Assembly (NCBI GenBank): GCA_028713975.1
Contig: JAQTNE010000009.1
Location: 49,759 to 113,758 of the forward strand
Length of the DNA: 64,000 nt
From: Sulfuricella sp.
GTDB taxonomy: Bacteria; Pseudomonadota; Gammaproteobacteria; Burkholderiales; Sulfuricellaceae
Direction of reading: 5' to 3'
The notes beneath the pieces were generated by a model. That model was not told where the DNA came from. It was given only the letters and a program-made list of their open reading frames with translations, and searched no databases. Positions 35,437 through 43,444 of the stretch are shown here, piece after piece; the stretch's first letter is position 1, and the number at the start of each line of letters is the position of its first letter. A program made the position numbers and the translations under genes.

Positions 35437-36489
35437 ATGAAAATCGACACCTCTGAAATGATTCTGAGCAGTACGAATAGTGAACAGGTGGAGCAGGAAA
35501 GCCGCATGAAGTGGCAGGTGGAACTGGATGGGCGCTGGCAGGGTTTTGACGATTTGTATGCGGAGCGGAAACAGGCTTTTTCCCCAGAGCTGGCGGCGGC
35601 CACAGTCTCTTCGGCTTCCGCCGAAGCCGGGCTCAAACCCTCGGCGCGCGGCGCATCCAAAGAAGAGATGATGCGCAACCATGCCACACAGATGCTGCTG
35701 GACATCCTGGATGGAATGCTTCCAGGCAGGACGGTCAGCCCGGTGGCGGATTTATGCCAACAGCAATGCCATGCACAAGGGCGATCTAAAATCGTTCAGG
35801 GCGAGGATGCCCTGGTCACCGACAGCTTTAAGCTGAAATACCAGAAGTACGAAAAAACCATCAAGTCGGAGCAGACGGCATTTTCTGCCACCGGAATGGT
35901 CAAAACTGCCGATGGCCGGCAAATTTCGCTCAACCTGTACTCGCGCATGAGCCGTCAGGAAGTAAGCGAAAGCATGTCTTGCGGAACAGTAAAAGTCGAA
36001 AAACTGAAAGACCCGCTGGTTATTAATCTGGATGGAAAAGGCGTGCGCCTGACTGACGATCGCGTCGCCTTCGATCTCGAGGGCAAAGGCCTGATGGAGA
36101 AAATTCCGTCTCTTGCTCCGGGTAGCGGCTTTCTCGCGCTGGATGCGAATGGCAACGGCTGCGTCGATTCCGGGTTGGAATTGTTCGGCACGCAAAGTGG
36201 CAATGGCTTTGCCGATTTGGCTGCCTGGGATGACGATCATAATGGATGGATCGACGAGAATGACCACGTGTTCGACAAGTTGCGCATCTGGGATGGCGGG
36301 AAAGATGGCGAGCCGTTGGCATCCCTGACACAAAGCGGGGTGGGCGCGATTTATCTGGGCAGCGCCGGCAGCTCGTTTTCGCTTAAAGGCATGGGAAATG
36401 ATCTGCTGGGGAAAGTGCGAGGTACGGGTGTTTTTCTCAAGGAAGACGGGACGCCCGGCATGATGCAGCAGATTGACCTGGCGGTGTGA
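35437..36489 (+). CDS. Stand-alone RTX-type calcium-loop protein
   Basis: The 350-aa protein has a charged N-terminal half (about 1-190) with no known domain and a C-terminal module with LVINLDGKGVRLTDDR, FLALDANGNGCVDSGLELFG and WDDDHNGWIDEND. The DxNxNG and DxDHNG loops are EF-hand-like calcium sites. This module usually occurs inside very large secreted RTX proteins; here it forms most of a small protein with no signal peptide. ATG 35437 has AAGGA at 35425-35429; ATG 35416 is an in-frame alternative. Type I secretion would need a C-terminal signal, which I cannot judge. No transporter genes are adjacent. Confidence 0.75.
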   Translation: MKIDTSEMILSSTNSEQVEQESRMKWQVELDGRWQGFDDLYAERKQAFSPELAAATVSSASAEAGLKPSARGASKEEMMRNHATQMLLDILDGMLPGRTVSPVADLCQQQCHAQGRSKIVQGEDALVTDSFKLKYQKYEKTIKSEQTAFSATGMVKTADGRQISLNLYSRMSRQEVSESMSCGTVKVEKLKDPLVINLDGKGVRLTDDRVAFDLEGKGLMEKIPSLAPGSGFLALDANGNGCVDSGLELFGTQSGNGFADLAAWDDDHNGWIDENDHVFDKLRIWDGGKDGEPLASLTQSGVGAIYLGSAGSSFSLKGMGNDLLGKVRGTGVFLKEDGTPGMMQQIDLAV

Positions 36490-36541
36490 GCGACCCGAAT
36501 TGCGGTTGGGGCATCCCGCCACCTCCGTCTGAAACAGGTTC

Positions 36542-38257
36542 TTATGCGGCGTGCAGTTTACTGTAAGCGGCAAGCAGGCGTTGGTGCATGTCACAACCTG
36601 CAAGCGCCATTCCGGGCGATTGCAGGCCGAAAAAGCGCTGTTTTCCGTCGAGCAGGGTTTGCGCTTGTTGCAGCGTGTCTGTGCCATACAGGTGCAGCAG
36701 GGCGTTGCCGTAAGGGGCGGTGTCGCCCAGATTAAGCAGGCTCTCGATGCAGCGGTAAACCTTGCGCCGGTGTTTATCCAGTTGCTCGAAATGACGTATC
36801 CAGTCGCAGCCTTCACGGATCGCCTCTTCATCGCCAATCGCAAGCGCCAGCAGGGTTTTCAGTTCGCCGACGCGCAAATCCTGCCACAACGAATCGGCAT
36901 CGGCTGCCAGGCCGATCAGCGCTGCGACCGGCTGCTGGTCGTCGAGACCCAACTCATTCAACGTATCCAGCAGGTCGGCGCATTCATCGTCATCCAGATC
37001 GGACAGGCGCAGGATGGCGGGGCGGATGACATTGCCGATGCTATTGTTTTCCCATTCCAGGTCGTCGATGGGATAAATCTCCGACATGCCGGGCACGAGT
37101 ATCCGGCAGGCATAAACGCCCAGATGGGTATGGTCGGCGATATAGATGTCGCGGCCTTCGGCGTGGATGCGCCCGGTCAGCCAGGCATAATCTTGCTCGG
37201 TGGTGGTACTGAAATTCCAGTCGCTGAATTCGAAATCCGGGGTGTCACCGAGGAAGTTCCAACTGATGATGCCGCTGGAATCGACGAAGTGGATTTCCAG
37301 ATTGGGCGAACTGGCAATTTCTTCCGGGTCGAAGCCCGGCTCGGGAAATCCGCCCAGTGCATCCAGCGCGCGGCCTTGCAGCAATTCGGTGAGCGCGCGT
37401 TCAAGCGCGACTTCAAAGCGCGGATGGGCGCCGAAGCTGGAGAAGCAACCCTGATCGTGCGGGTTGAGCAGGGTTACGTTCATCACCGGATATTGGCCGC
37501 CCAGCGAAGCGTCTTTGACCAGGATGCCGAAGCCCGCCGCGCGCAACGCGCGGATTCCCGCCTCGATGCGCGGGTAGCGCGCGATCACCTGATCCGGCAC
37601 TTCCGGCAGGCACAACCCTTCGCTGATGATGCGAAACTTGATATGGCGCTCGAAAATTTCCGACAATGCCTGGGTGCGTGCCTCGGCGGGGGTGTTGCCC
37701 GCTGCCATGCCATTGCTGACATACAAATTGCCGATGATGTTGACCGGGAACCACACGCTGGCGCCATCGCGGCTGCGGATAAAAGGCAGGGCGCAAATAC
37801 GGCCTGCTTCATCGCCGGAATTCAAATCGACCAGCATATCGGCCTTGATGCTACCCTCTGGATTATAGAAATCGCGCAGTTCCGGCGTGAGCAGTTCGTC
37901 CGGCCATTCGCCGTTGTCGTCCGGCTCGAACCATTGCTCCTGCGGGTAATGGGTGAATGCGCGCCGGGCAGTTGTTTTGCCCAGATAATAATGCGACCAG
38001 AAATAGTTGCAGGAGAGCCGCTCGAAAAACTCGCCCAGCGCACTCGCCAGCGCCGCCTGCTTGGTTGCGCCCTTGCCGTTGGTGAATAGCAGCGGACAGT
38101 CGCGTTCGCGAATATGCACCGACCAGATGCCCTCAACCGGGTTCAGCCATGAGCATTCCTCAACGTGGAAATCCAGCGCTTCCAGCCTGCTGTGCATGGT
38201 GTTGATGGTCGATTCCAGCGAGGCATCCTTGCCTGCGATGAAGCTTTCTTTGTGCAT
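36542..38257 (-). CDS. ycaO: YcaO, ribosomal S12 methylthiolation accessory protein
   Basis: A 571-aa YcaO-domain protein close in length to E. coli YcaO (586 aa). YcaO domains bind ATP and activate amide backbones; the E. coli protein helps RimO beta-methylthiolate ribosomal protein S12. Conserved stretches include NGKGATKQAALASALGEFFE near residue 65 and GNTPAEARTQALSEIFERHI near 195. The C-terminal half carries the tetratricopeptide-like part of stand-alone YcaO. I chose ATG 38257 behind AGGAT. No precursor peptide or dehydrogenase gene is nearby, which argues against a bacteriocin cluster. Confidence 0.93.
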   Translation of the reverse strand: MHKESFIAGKDASLESTINTMHSRLEALDFHVEECSWLNPVEGIWSVHIRERDCPLLFTNGKGATKQAALASALGEFFERLSCNYFWSHYYLGKTTARRAFTHYPQEQWFEPDDNGEWPDELLTPELRDFYNPEGSIKADMLVDLNSGDEAGRICALPFIRSRDGASVWFPVNIIGNLYVSNGMAAGNTPAEARTQALSEIFERHIKFRIISEGLCLPEVPDQVIARYPRIEAGIRALRAAGFGILVKDASLGGQYPVMNVTLLNPHDQGCFSSFGAHPRFEVALERALTELLQGRALDALGGFPEPGFDPEEIASSPNLEIHFVDSSGIISWNFLGDTPDFEFSDWNFSTTTEQDYAWLTGRIHAEGRDIYIADHTHLGVYACRILVPGMSEIYPIDDLEWENNSIGNVIRPAILRLSDLDDDECADLLDTLNELGLDDQQPVAALIGLAADADSLWQDLRVGELKTLLALAIGDEEAIREGCDWIRHFEQLDKHRRKVYRCIESLLNLGDTAPYGNALLHLYGTDTLQQAQTLLDGKQRFFGLQSPGMALAGCDMHQRLLAAYSKLHAA

Positions 38258-38282
38258 ATGGATATCCTGCTGCCGGGGGAGA

Positions 38283-39197
38283 TTATTCAGTGGGCGAAGC
38301 GGTCTGCAAATCGGTCTCTGTCGCCTCTTTGGCGGGCGAATGCTTTCTAAGCATGGCGCTGCGAGTGTCCGGTGTCTCCAGGGTAACCCGTCCCAGCGCA
38401 CCGGTGCGGTAGTCTTTCAGCAGCGTGAGCGCGGCTTTTTCCAGATCGGGGGCGCCGCCTTTGAGCAGGATGCCGCGCCGTTTGGCGACCGCCTCGATGA
38501 TGGCCGCGCCATCCATTCCTGCCACGGCGCAATTGTAGCGGGCAGCAAGCAGGGCGGGGTAGCGTGCCAGCAGGATTTCGGCGAGAAAGGCGGCCACTTC
38601 CTCGTCGATCACCGCATTGCGTCCAATTGCATGGCTCGCGGCCAGCATGTAGCCGTCGCTGTCGTGCTCGATTTTTGGCCACATCAGGCCGGGCGTGTCG
38701 GTGATCGACATGCGATCGTTCAGGTCGAAACGCTGCTGTGTCTTGGTCACGGCCGGCTCGTCGCCCACCGCCGCCACCCGGCGTTTCAGCAGCGCATTCA
38801 TCAAGGTGGATTTGCCGACGTTGGGAATGCCCATGATCATCATGCGCAGGGGTTTCAGGTTGGTGCCGCGGTGCGACGCGATCTCCAGGCATAGGCCCGG
38901 CACCTTGGCGACGTCCCCCGGTTTCTTGCAGGACAGTGCGACTGCCTTGACGCCCTTTTGCCGGTTGTAAAAATTGAGCCAGGCCTGGGTGGCAGCAGGA
39001 TCGGCCAGATCGGCCTTGTTGAGGATTTTCAGGCAAGGGCGCTGGCGATGTTCGCGCAGCTCCTTGATCATCGGGTTGCTGCTTGCCTCGGGCAGGCGGG
39101 CATCCAGTACTTCGATGACGATATCAATGCGCTCCATGGTTTCAGCCGCTTTTTTGCGTGCCGAAACCATGTGGCCGGGAAACCAGTTAATGGACAT
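38283..39197 (-). CDS. rbgA: Ribosome biogenesis GTPase RbgA/YlqF
   Basis: A 304-aa circularly permuted GTPase: the NKAD motif (G4, about residues 60-63) comes before G1 GIPNVGKST (about 123-131) and G3 DTPG. The N-terminus MSINWFPGHMVSARK is diagnostic. RbgA acts in late assembly of the large ribosomal subunit. It lies 25 bp upstream of ycaO on the same strand, so two ribosome-related genes share an operon. Confidence 0.95.
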   Translation of the reverse strand: MSINWFPGHMVSARKKAAETMERIDIVIEVLDARLPEASSNPMIKELREHRQRPCLKILNKADLADPAATQAWLNFYNRQKGVKAVALSCKKPGDVAKVPGLCLEIASHRGTNLKPLRMMIMGIPNVGKSTLMNALLKRRVAAVGDEPAVTKTQQRFDLNDRMSITDTPGLMWPKIEHDSDGYMLAASHAIGRNAVIDEEVAAFLAEILLARYPALLAARYNCAVAGMDGAAIIEAVAKRRGILLKGGAPDLEKAALTLLKDYRTGALGRVTLETPDTRSAMLRKHSPAKEATETDLQTASPTE

Positions 39198-39275
39198 TCT
39201 GAATCAACTATCTAATCAAACGCTTATTCTACCCTTCGCGGCGCGGCGCGTCATGTTTTACCTGCTTTTTTGCGG

Positions 39276-39305
39276 TTGACACGGTTGCTCCCGTCACCGG
39301 ATAAT
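39276..39305 (+). promoter_or_regulatory. Strong promoter for the EamA gene
   Basis: TTGACA (39276-39281) and GATAAT (39300-39305) are 18 bp apart. The start point would be near 39312, at the first bases of the hairpin at 39311-39340, leaving a leader of about 63 nt. Confidence 0.7.
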
Positions 39306-39310
39306 TCCGA

Positions 39311-39340
39311 AAAAGCCACAGATCGAGCTCTGTGGCTTTT
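39311..39340 (+). other. Hairpin at the 5' end of the EamA transcript
   Basis: AAAAGCCACAGA (39311-39322), a 6-nt loop and TCTGTGGCTTTT (39329-39340) form a perfect 12-bp stem followed by GCTTTTTG. It looks like an intrinsic terminator but sits at the predicted first nucleotide of the transcript, in a divergent region where no upstream gene on this strand needs terminating. A 5' mRNA-stabilising stem or an attenuator of transcription entering from the left are the options. Confidence 0.7.
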
Positions 39341-39374
39341 GCTTTTTGTACGGTTATATTTTGGAGAAGTGAAC

Positions 39375-40262
39375 ATGTCGTTACCGGTTGCATTTGTTTC
39401 AGTGATCCTGATCTGGTCAACCACGCCGCTCGCCATCAAATGGAGCACGCTGGGTATCGGCTTCAGCTTTGCCGTGTTTTCGCGGATGGCGATCAGTGCA
39501 TTGTTGTGCATTTTGCTGCTGGCGCTGCTGCGCATTCGTTTTCCAATGCACCGCAGAGCACGCCAGGCTTATTTGGCGGGCGGGTTGAGCTTGTTCGGTG
39601 CAATGTCATTGACCTACTGGTCGGCGCAGTACGTGACATCCGGCTTGATTTCGGTGCTGTTCGGTCTGTCGCCCTTGATCACCAGCCTGGGGGCGGCATT
39701 ATGGCTGAAAGAAGAATCGCTCACCGCCAACCGGGTGACGGGAATGCTGCTGGGCCTGGTTGGCCTGGCGATGGTGTTTTATGGCGGTTTTGGGCTGGGT
39801 GCCGGTGCGTTGATGGGGGTGGTTGCGCTGTTTGCCGCTGTGGCGGCTCAATCTCTGGGCCTGGTCTGGATCAAGCGTATTTCCGACGACAGTCCGCCGC
39901 TGGCGATGACTTTGGGTACCTTGCTGGTGGCTTTGCCGTTGTTTTTTCTGGCCTGGTGGTGGGCCGATGGGCACTGGCCGACAGACGTGCCTGAACGTGC
40001 TATGGCCGCCACACTGTATCTCGGCGTGTTCGGCTCGGTGCTGGGTTTTGTGCTGTATTACTACATGATCAAACACATGGAGGCCGGGCGTGTGGCACTG
40101 ATTACGCTGATTACGCCGGTGATGGCGCTACTGCTCGGCCATGGCCTGAACAACGAGACGGTGCTGCCCCATGTCTGGTACGGTACCGTATTTATTATGC
40201 TGGGGCTAAGCCTGCATCGCTGGGGGCAAAGATGGCTGGCCTATCTGCCGGTATCGCGATAA
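39375..40262 (+). CDS. EamA/DMT-family transporter
   Basis: A 295-aa inner membrane protein with ten hydrophobic helices in two EamA repeats (about 5-140 and 150-290). The motif TPLAIKWSTLGIGF in the first helix pair and MSLTYWSAQYVTSGLISVLF fit drug/metabolite exporters of the RhaT/YdcZ-like group. The substrate is unknown. I chose ATG 39375, with GGAGAAGTG before it; a longer frame from 39270 reads through the promoter and hairpin. Confidence 0.9.
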   Translation: MSLPVAFVSVILIWSTTPLAIKWSTLGIGFSFAVFSRMAISALLCILLLALLRIRFPMHRRARQAYLAGGLSLFGAMSLTYWSAQYVTSGLISVLFGLSPLITSLGAALWLKEESLTANRVTGMLLGLVGLAMVFYGGFGLGAGALMGVVALFAAVAAQSLGLVWIKRISDDSPPLAMTLGTLLVALPLFFLAWWWADGHWPTDVPERAMAATLYLGVFGSVLGFVLYYYMIKHMEAGRVALITLITPVMALLLGHGLNNETVLPHVWYGTVFIMLGLSLHRWGQRWLAYLPVSR

Positions 40263-40287
40263 CGCGCCAGACGAGGAGGAACCCACG

Positions 40288-40653
40288 ATGCCAATTAAAC
40301 TGTTCCGGTTGAATCATGTGCCGGATGATGAAGCTGAAGAAATTCGCACATTATTGACGGGCAATGAGATTGACTTTTATGAGACTTCGCCGGGTATCTG
40401 GGGAATATCGGTGGCGGCGATCTGGTTGAGAGATGAGGATCAATACCCTCGAGCCAGGTCGCTTATCGACGAATACCAGAATGAGCGGCTTGTCAGGGTA
40501 CGGGAAGAATATGCCCACTTGCAAAGGGAAGGCAGGAACCGGACGGTTATTGATTTAATCAGAGAAAACCCGGTTCGATTTGTCGTTTACCTGGTGGCCA
40601 TTTCGGCGGTGATTTATTTTTCCACCAAGCCATTCATCGATATAGGAAAATAG
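40288..40653 (+). CDS. DUF6164-like membrane-anchored protein
   Basis: A 121-aa protein with an N-terminal soluble domain beginning IKLFRLNHVPDDEAEEIRTL, which recalls the DUF6164 family, and one C-terminal membrane helix (about 96-113). It follows the EamA gene by 25 bp and has AGGAGGAA before its ATG, so it is probably in the same transcript. Its N-terminal fold looks like the small alpha/beta domain of DUF2007-type signal-transducing proteins. Function is unknown. Confidence 0.78.
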   Translation: MPIKLFRLNHVPDDEAEEIRTLLTGNEIDFYETSPGIWGISVAAIWLRDEDQYPRARSLIDEYQNERLVRVREEYAHLQREGRNRTVIDLIRENPVRFVVYLVAISAVIYFSTKPFIDIGK

Positions 40654-40746
40654 CGGCAAGCCAATAATTACCTCCAGATCATATAGATATTGCAAAAAAA
40701 GATGTAGAATCCACTATATGTTGTGGTTTCTGGACGGAGGTGATGC

Positions 40747-40974
40747 ATGGCCCAGTTTGGAATAATAGATATGTACCGACTGCGCTCCGAGCTTGATCGG
40801 CTTAAGATAGAGCGCGAAAAACTGCTGCGGCTTGCCTGTGCCGCGTTGGTGTTGGTCAACGAGTTGGATAGCGACACTTATGAAAGCTACGAGGCAGCCG
40901 AGCTCGTAGCCGATTGCCTTAATCGCTTACCCGATCCGGTAATGACTGAAGTGCTGAGCTATTCCGGCTCCTGA
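40747..40974 (+). CDS. Small helical protein, paralogue of 54847-55098
   Basis: A 75-aa cytoplasmic protein with a strong ribosome binding site (GGAGGTGAT, 40736-40744). It is predicted to be two helices: MYRLRSELDRLKIEREKLLR and the part around YEAAELVADCLNRLPDPVM. The same pattern (LxxEL, ExxxLLR, V-ELD, AAE-A-C-N--P---M) occurs in the 83-aa protein at 54847, so the two are paralogues. I do not recognise the family. The gene stands near dsrA, its paralogue near a DsrC-like gene. Confidence 0.75.
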   Translation: MAQFGIIDMYRLRSELDRLKIEREKLLRLACAALVLVNELDSDTYESYEAAELVADCLNRLPDPVMTEVLSYSGS

Positions 40975-41019
40975 TGTTTATCACGCGGCTTTTCTGCCGC
41001 TTTCCTTTGTCGTCTGCCC

Positions 41020-41262
41020 ATGAAATCCAGCCTGATTGATCCGGATACCAATCTCGCTCACGAGTGCTACGCACTGGTTTACGCTCCCAGCGCGAATCGC
41101 AAGCGTTTTCCGGAAAATTGCGTGACGCTTAAGGCAACCGAGGAAGAAGCGCGTGCCGCTGCCGATACCGCAAAGAAACTCATTCCGGCTGTCGTGTTCG
41201 GCCCGTCGCGCTCCTCCGAGGGTTTCAGGTTGTTTTACCTGGTGCGCTGGCTCGATAATTGA
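41020..41262 (+). CDS. Small hypothetical protein
   Basis: An 80-aa soluble protein with no recognised domain: SSLIDPDTNLAHECYALVYA at the start, a central helix rich in Glu/Ala (TEEEARAAADTAKKLI) and a C-terminal strand pair ending FRLFYLVRWLDN. The tandem of strands and one helix suggests a small alpha/beta fold. There is no clear ribosome binding site. It lies between the 40747 gene and the convergent dsrA, occupying the place where dsrB would be expected. Confidence 0.6.
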   Translation: MKSSLIDPDTNLAHECYALVYAPSANRKRFPENCVTLKATEEEARAAADTAKKLIPAVVFGPSRSSEGFRLFYLVRWLDN

Positions 41263-41319
41263 TGCCCGGTTCCACGCCATGTAGTGGGCTATGAAATCCG
41301 GGGTTAACCGCTTTACGCA

Positions 41320-42618
41320 TCAAGCCGCATTCGCCTTTCTTTGCTCGGCTTTTTCAACTTCCTCATCCCACCCGTCCGTACGCACATAAGGGTTGGAGCG
41401 CGGCTCGCGGATCATGTTCGGGTCGATGTCCACACCGATGCCTTCGAGGAAGTTGACCAGTCCGATACGGTCGATCATTTCGCCGGTTCGCTCGTGCTCC
41501 AGCGCATTTTCGGCGAAGAAGTCGATAGTGCTCTGGCCAATTTCAATCAGCTTGTCGAAATCTTCGTCAGATTCCAGTTTCATGAACGGCACAATCACGG
41601 TACCCATGGTTGCGCCGATCTTCAGCACGCTCTTGCCGCCGATCAGGATGGTCACGCCTTTGTCCTTGCCCGGAGCCAGTGCGCCGGTCATGACGTTGAC
41701 GCAGTGCATGCAGCGCACGCAGTTGTGGTTTTCGATTTGCAGCGACTGGCCGTCATTGAGCGCAACGCTGGAAATGCCTTCGGCTTTGGATACGTCCGCA
41801 GTGTCTTGCAGTGATAGCGCCTTGGTCGGGCAACGGTTGATCACGTCGTTGACCAGCTCTTTCATGCCGTGCCTGGCAAACCATTTTTTGCCCAGATCGT
41901 CATCGGTTTGAATGTTGTCGCGCCAGGTGCCGATCACGGCCATGTCGGAACGCTGAATCGAGTTGACGCAATCGTTCGGGCAGCCGGAAAACTTGAACTT
42001 GAATTTGTACGGCAGGGCAGGGCGGTGCATATCGTCGAGGAAAGAATTGACCACGGTGCGCAGCGCTTTAGCTTCATCGTAGCAGGACTGTTCGCAGCGT
42101 GCCGCGCCGACGCAGGCCATTGAAGTACGCACAGCCGGGCCGGCACCACCGAGGTCGAAGCCCATTTCGTTAAGCTCGTCGAAGGCAGGTTGAACGTTGG
42201 CGGTGGTTACGCCCTGAAACATGATGTCGCCGGACTGGCCGTGGAAAGCGATCAGGCCGGAGCCGTGTTTTTCCCACACATCACACATCTTGCGCAGAAC
42301 CTTGGTGTCGTAGTGCAATCCTGCCGGCGGCTGAATGCGCAGAGTGTGGAACTCGGCCGCATCGGGGAACAGCGGTTTGTCGTTTTCATCCTTGAGTTCG
42401 GTGAAACGCGGGATTACGCCGCCGCCATAGCCGAACACGCCGACGGTGCCGCCTTTCCAGTAACCCTTTTTTGTTTCGTAGGAAGTTTCAAGCTGGCCAA
42501 GCAGATCAACCATCATGTTGTTTTTACTTGCCAGCCGCTTGAGGCCGGAAACAAAGCTAGGCCAAGGGCCGCTTTCCAGTTGATCCAGCATAGGGGTTTT
42601 TGGAATGGGCTTGGACAT
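41320..42618 (-). CDS. dsrA: Dissimilatory sulfite reductase alpha subunit DsrA
   Basis: The 432-aa protein is full length for DsrA (about 417 aa). Siroheme/4Fe-4S ligands are intact: C169 and C175 (ACVGAARC) and C213, C217 (SGCPNDC). The inserted ferredoxin domain has C263 (NRCPTKAL) and C300, C303, C306 (NCVRCMHC). HGQSGDIMFQGV and FDLGGAGPAVRTSM are typical. With DsrB it forms the sulfite reductase that, in sulfur oxidisers, works in reverse to oxidise DsrC-bound sulfur to sulfite in the cytoplasm. No dsrB, dsrEFH or dsrMKJOP gene is next to it. Strong AAGGAGAT precedes ATG 42618, and a good promoter lies at 42717-42746. Confidence 0.93.
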   Translation of the reverse strand: MSKPIPKTPMLDQLESGPWPSFVSGLKRLASKNNMMVDLLGQLETSYETKKGYWKGGTVGVFGYGGGVIPRFTELKDENDKPLFPDAAEFHTLRIQPPAGLHYDTKVLRKMCDVWEKHGSGLIAFHGQSGDIMFQGVTTANVQPAFDELNEMGFDLGGAGPAVRTSMACVGAARCEQSCYDEAKALRTVVNSFLDDMHRPALPYKFKFKFSGCPNDCVNSIQRSDMAVIGTWRDNIQTDDDLGKKWFARHGMKELVNDVINRCPTKALSLQDTADVSKAEGISSVALNDGQSLQIENHNCVRCMHCVNVMTGALAPGKDKGVTILIGGKSVLKIGATMGTVIVPFMKLESDEDFDKLIEIGQSTIDFFAENALEHERTGEMIDRIGLVNFLEGIGVDIDPNMIREPRSNPYVRTDGWDEEVEKAEQRKANAA

Positions 42619-42716
42619 TGTGATCTCCTTGTTTCGCAAGTGTGATTCGGAGGCGGCATTCGTAATTTCAAACCGCAAAGCCACTCTGATATAGAATATT
42701 TTTACAACTTGGACTA

Positions 42717-42746
42717 AGTATAGTTATACCATATAAAAATAGTCAA
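42717..42746 (-). promoter_or_regulatory. Promoter of dsrA
   Basis: On the minus strand TTGACT (42746-42741) and TATACT (42722-42717) are separated by 18 bp. Transcription would begin near 42710, giving a leader of about 90 nt before dsrA. The surroundings are AT-rich. This looks like an ordinary sigma-70 promoter, so dsrA is likely its own transcription unit. Confidence 0.65.
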
Positions 42747-42799
42747 GTAATAAATCGCAGATAAATATGATCTGGATAAATCAGGCGGAACAGCAGGGG

Positions 42800-43354
42800 T
42801 TAGTGCAGGTGTTTTTTCCGGAAATGAAGCAGGCTTCCGCCGGAAGTTTGGGGGTCGGATTCGGCGGTTTTGTGGCGTTCCAGATCGTGGTCGAACAATA
42901 TGTTGACCAGGCCGGTGACTTGTTCGATATCTTCCTGCATGAAGTGGCGGGAAAGCAGGCCGGATACATCCTCAATCATGCGCTGCCGCTGCGCCAGGTG
43001 GATGCTTTCTGCAGTGGGGCCGACAAAGAGTATCTGGTACTCGTCGCGCCCGTCTTCATGGTAGTAAGTCAATTCGATTTCCGTAGAGCGCTCAGTCAGT
43101 GGCCCAAGTTCGTACAGCGCATCTTGCAGCCGGTTCACGAAATTTTTCCCGACTTCACCCGTCCAGCAGATTTCTAAAGTGCGGTCGGCGCGGTGAAAAA
43201 TGATGCCAGGTTCATCCTGTTCCAGGCTGCGTGCGTCGGCGATGGTTTCCGCATCCAGATAATCCAGCCATTTGCGCAGGCCGTTTTCTACCTTGGCCAG
43301 GGTAACTCCCTTGCACAGGTTAAGGGTGCCGTGAACGTGAACTTCGATGCGCAT
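42800..43354 (-). CDS. Conserved hypothetical protein upstream of dsrA
   Basis: A 184-aa soluble protein beginning with a strand RIEVHVHGTLNLCKGVTLAK and rich in alternating charged strands and helices (LEQDEPGIIFHRADRTLEI, ERSTEIELTYYHEDGRDEYQ). There is no signal peptide or membrane segment. GGGAGTTG precedes the ATG. I do not recognise its function. It is on the same strand as dsrA, but a separate promoter lies in the 181-bp gap, so the two may be independent. Confidence 0.75.
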   Translation of the reverse strand: MRIEVHVHGTLNLCKGVTLAKVENGLRKWLDYLDAETIADARSLEQDEPGIIFHRADRTLEICWTGEVGKNFVNRLQDALYELGPLTERSTEIELTYYHEDGRDEYQILFVGPTAESIHLAQRQRMIEDVSGLLSRHFMQEDIEQVTGLVNILFDHDLERHKTAESDPQTSGGSLLHFRKKHLH

Positions 43355-43444
43355 GGTGCAACTCCCAATTGAACTAACTGCTATTCAGTAAACTCTCATT
43401 TTACTCCATTGCCCCCGCGTAGTGGGGAGGATATAATTCGCTTC

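Noticed and set aside
36551-38089. A 512-residue frame antisense to ycaO
   Set aside because: The minus-strand YcaO protein is clearly conserved; the + strand frame has no recognisable domain.
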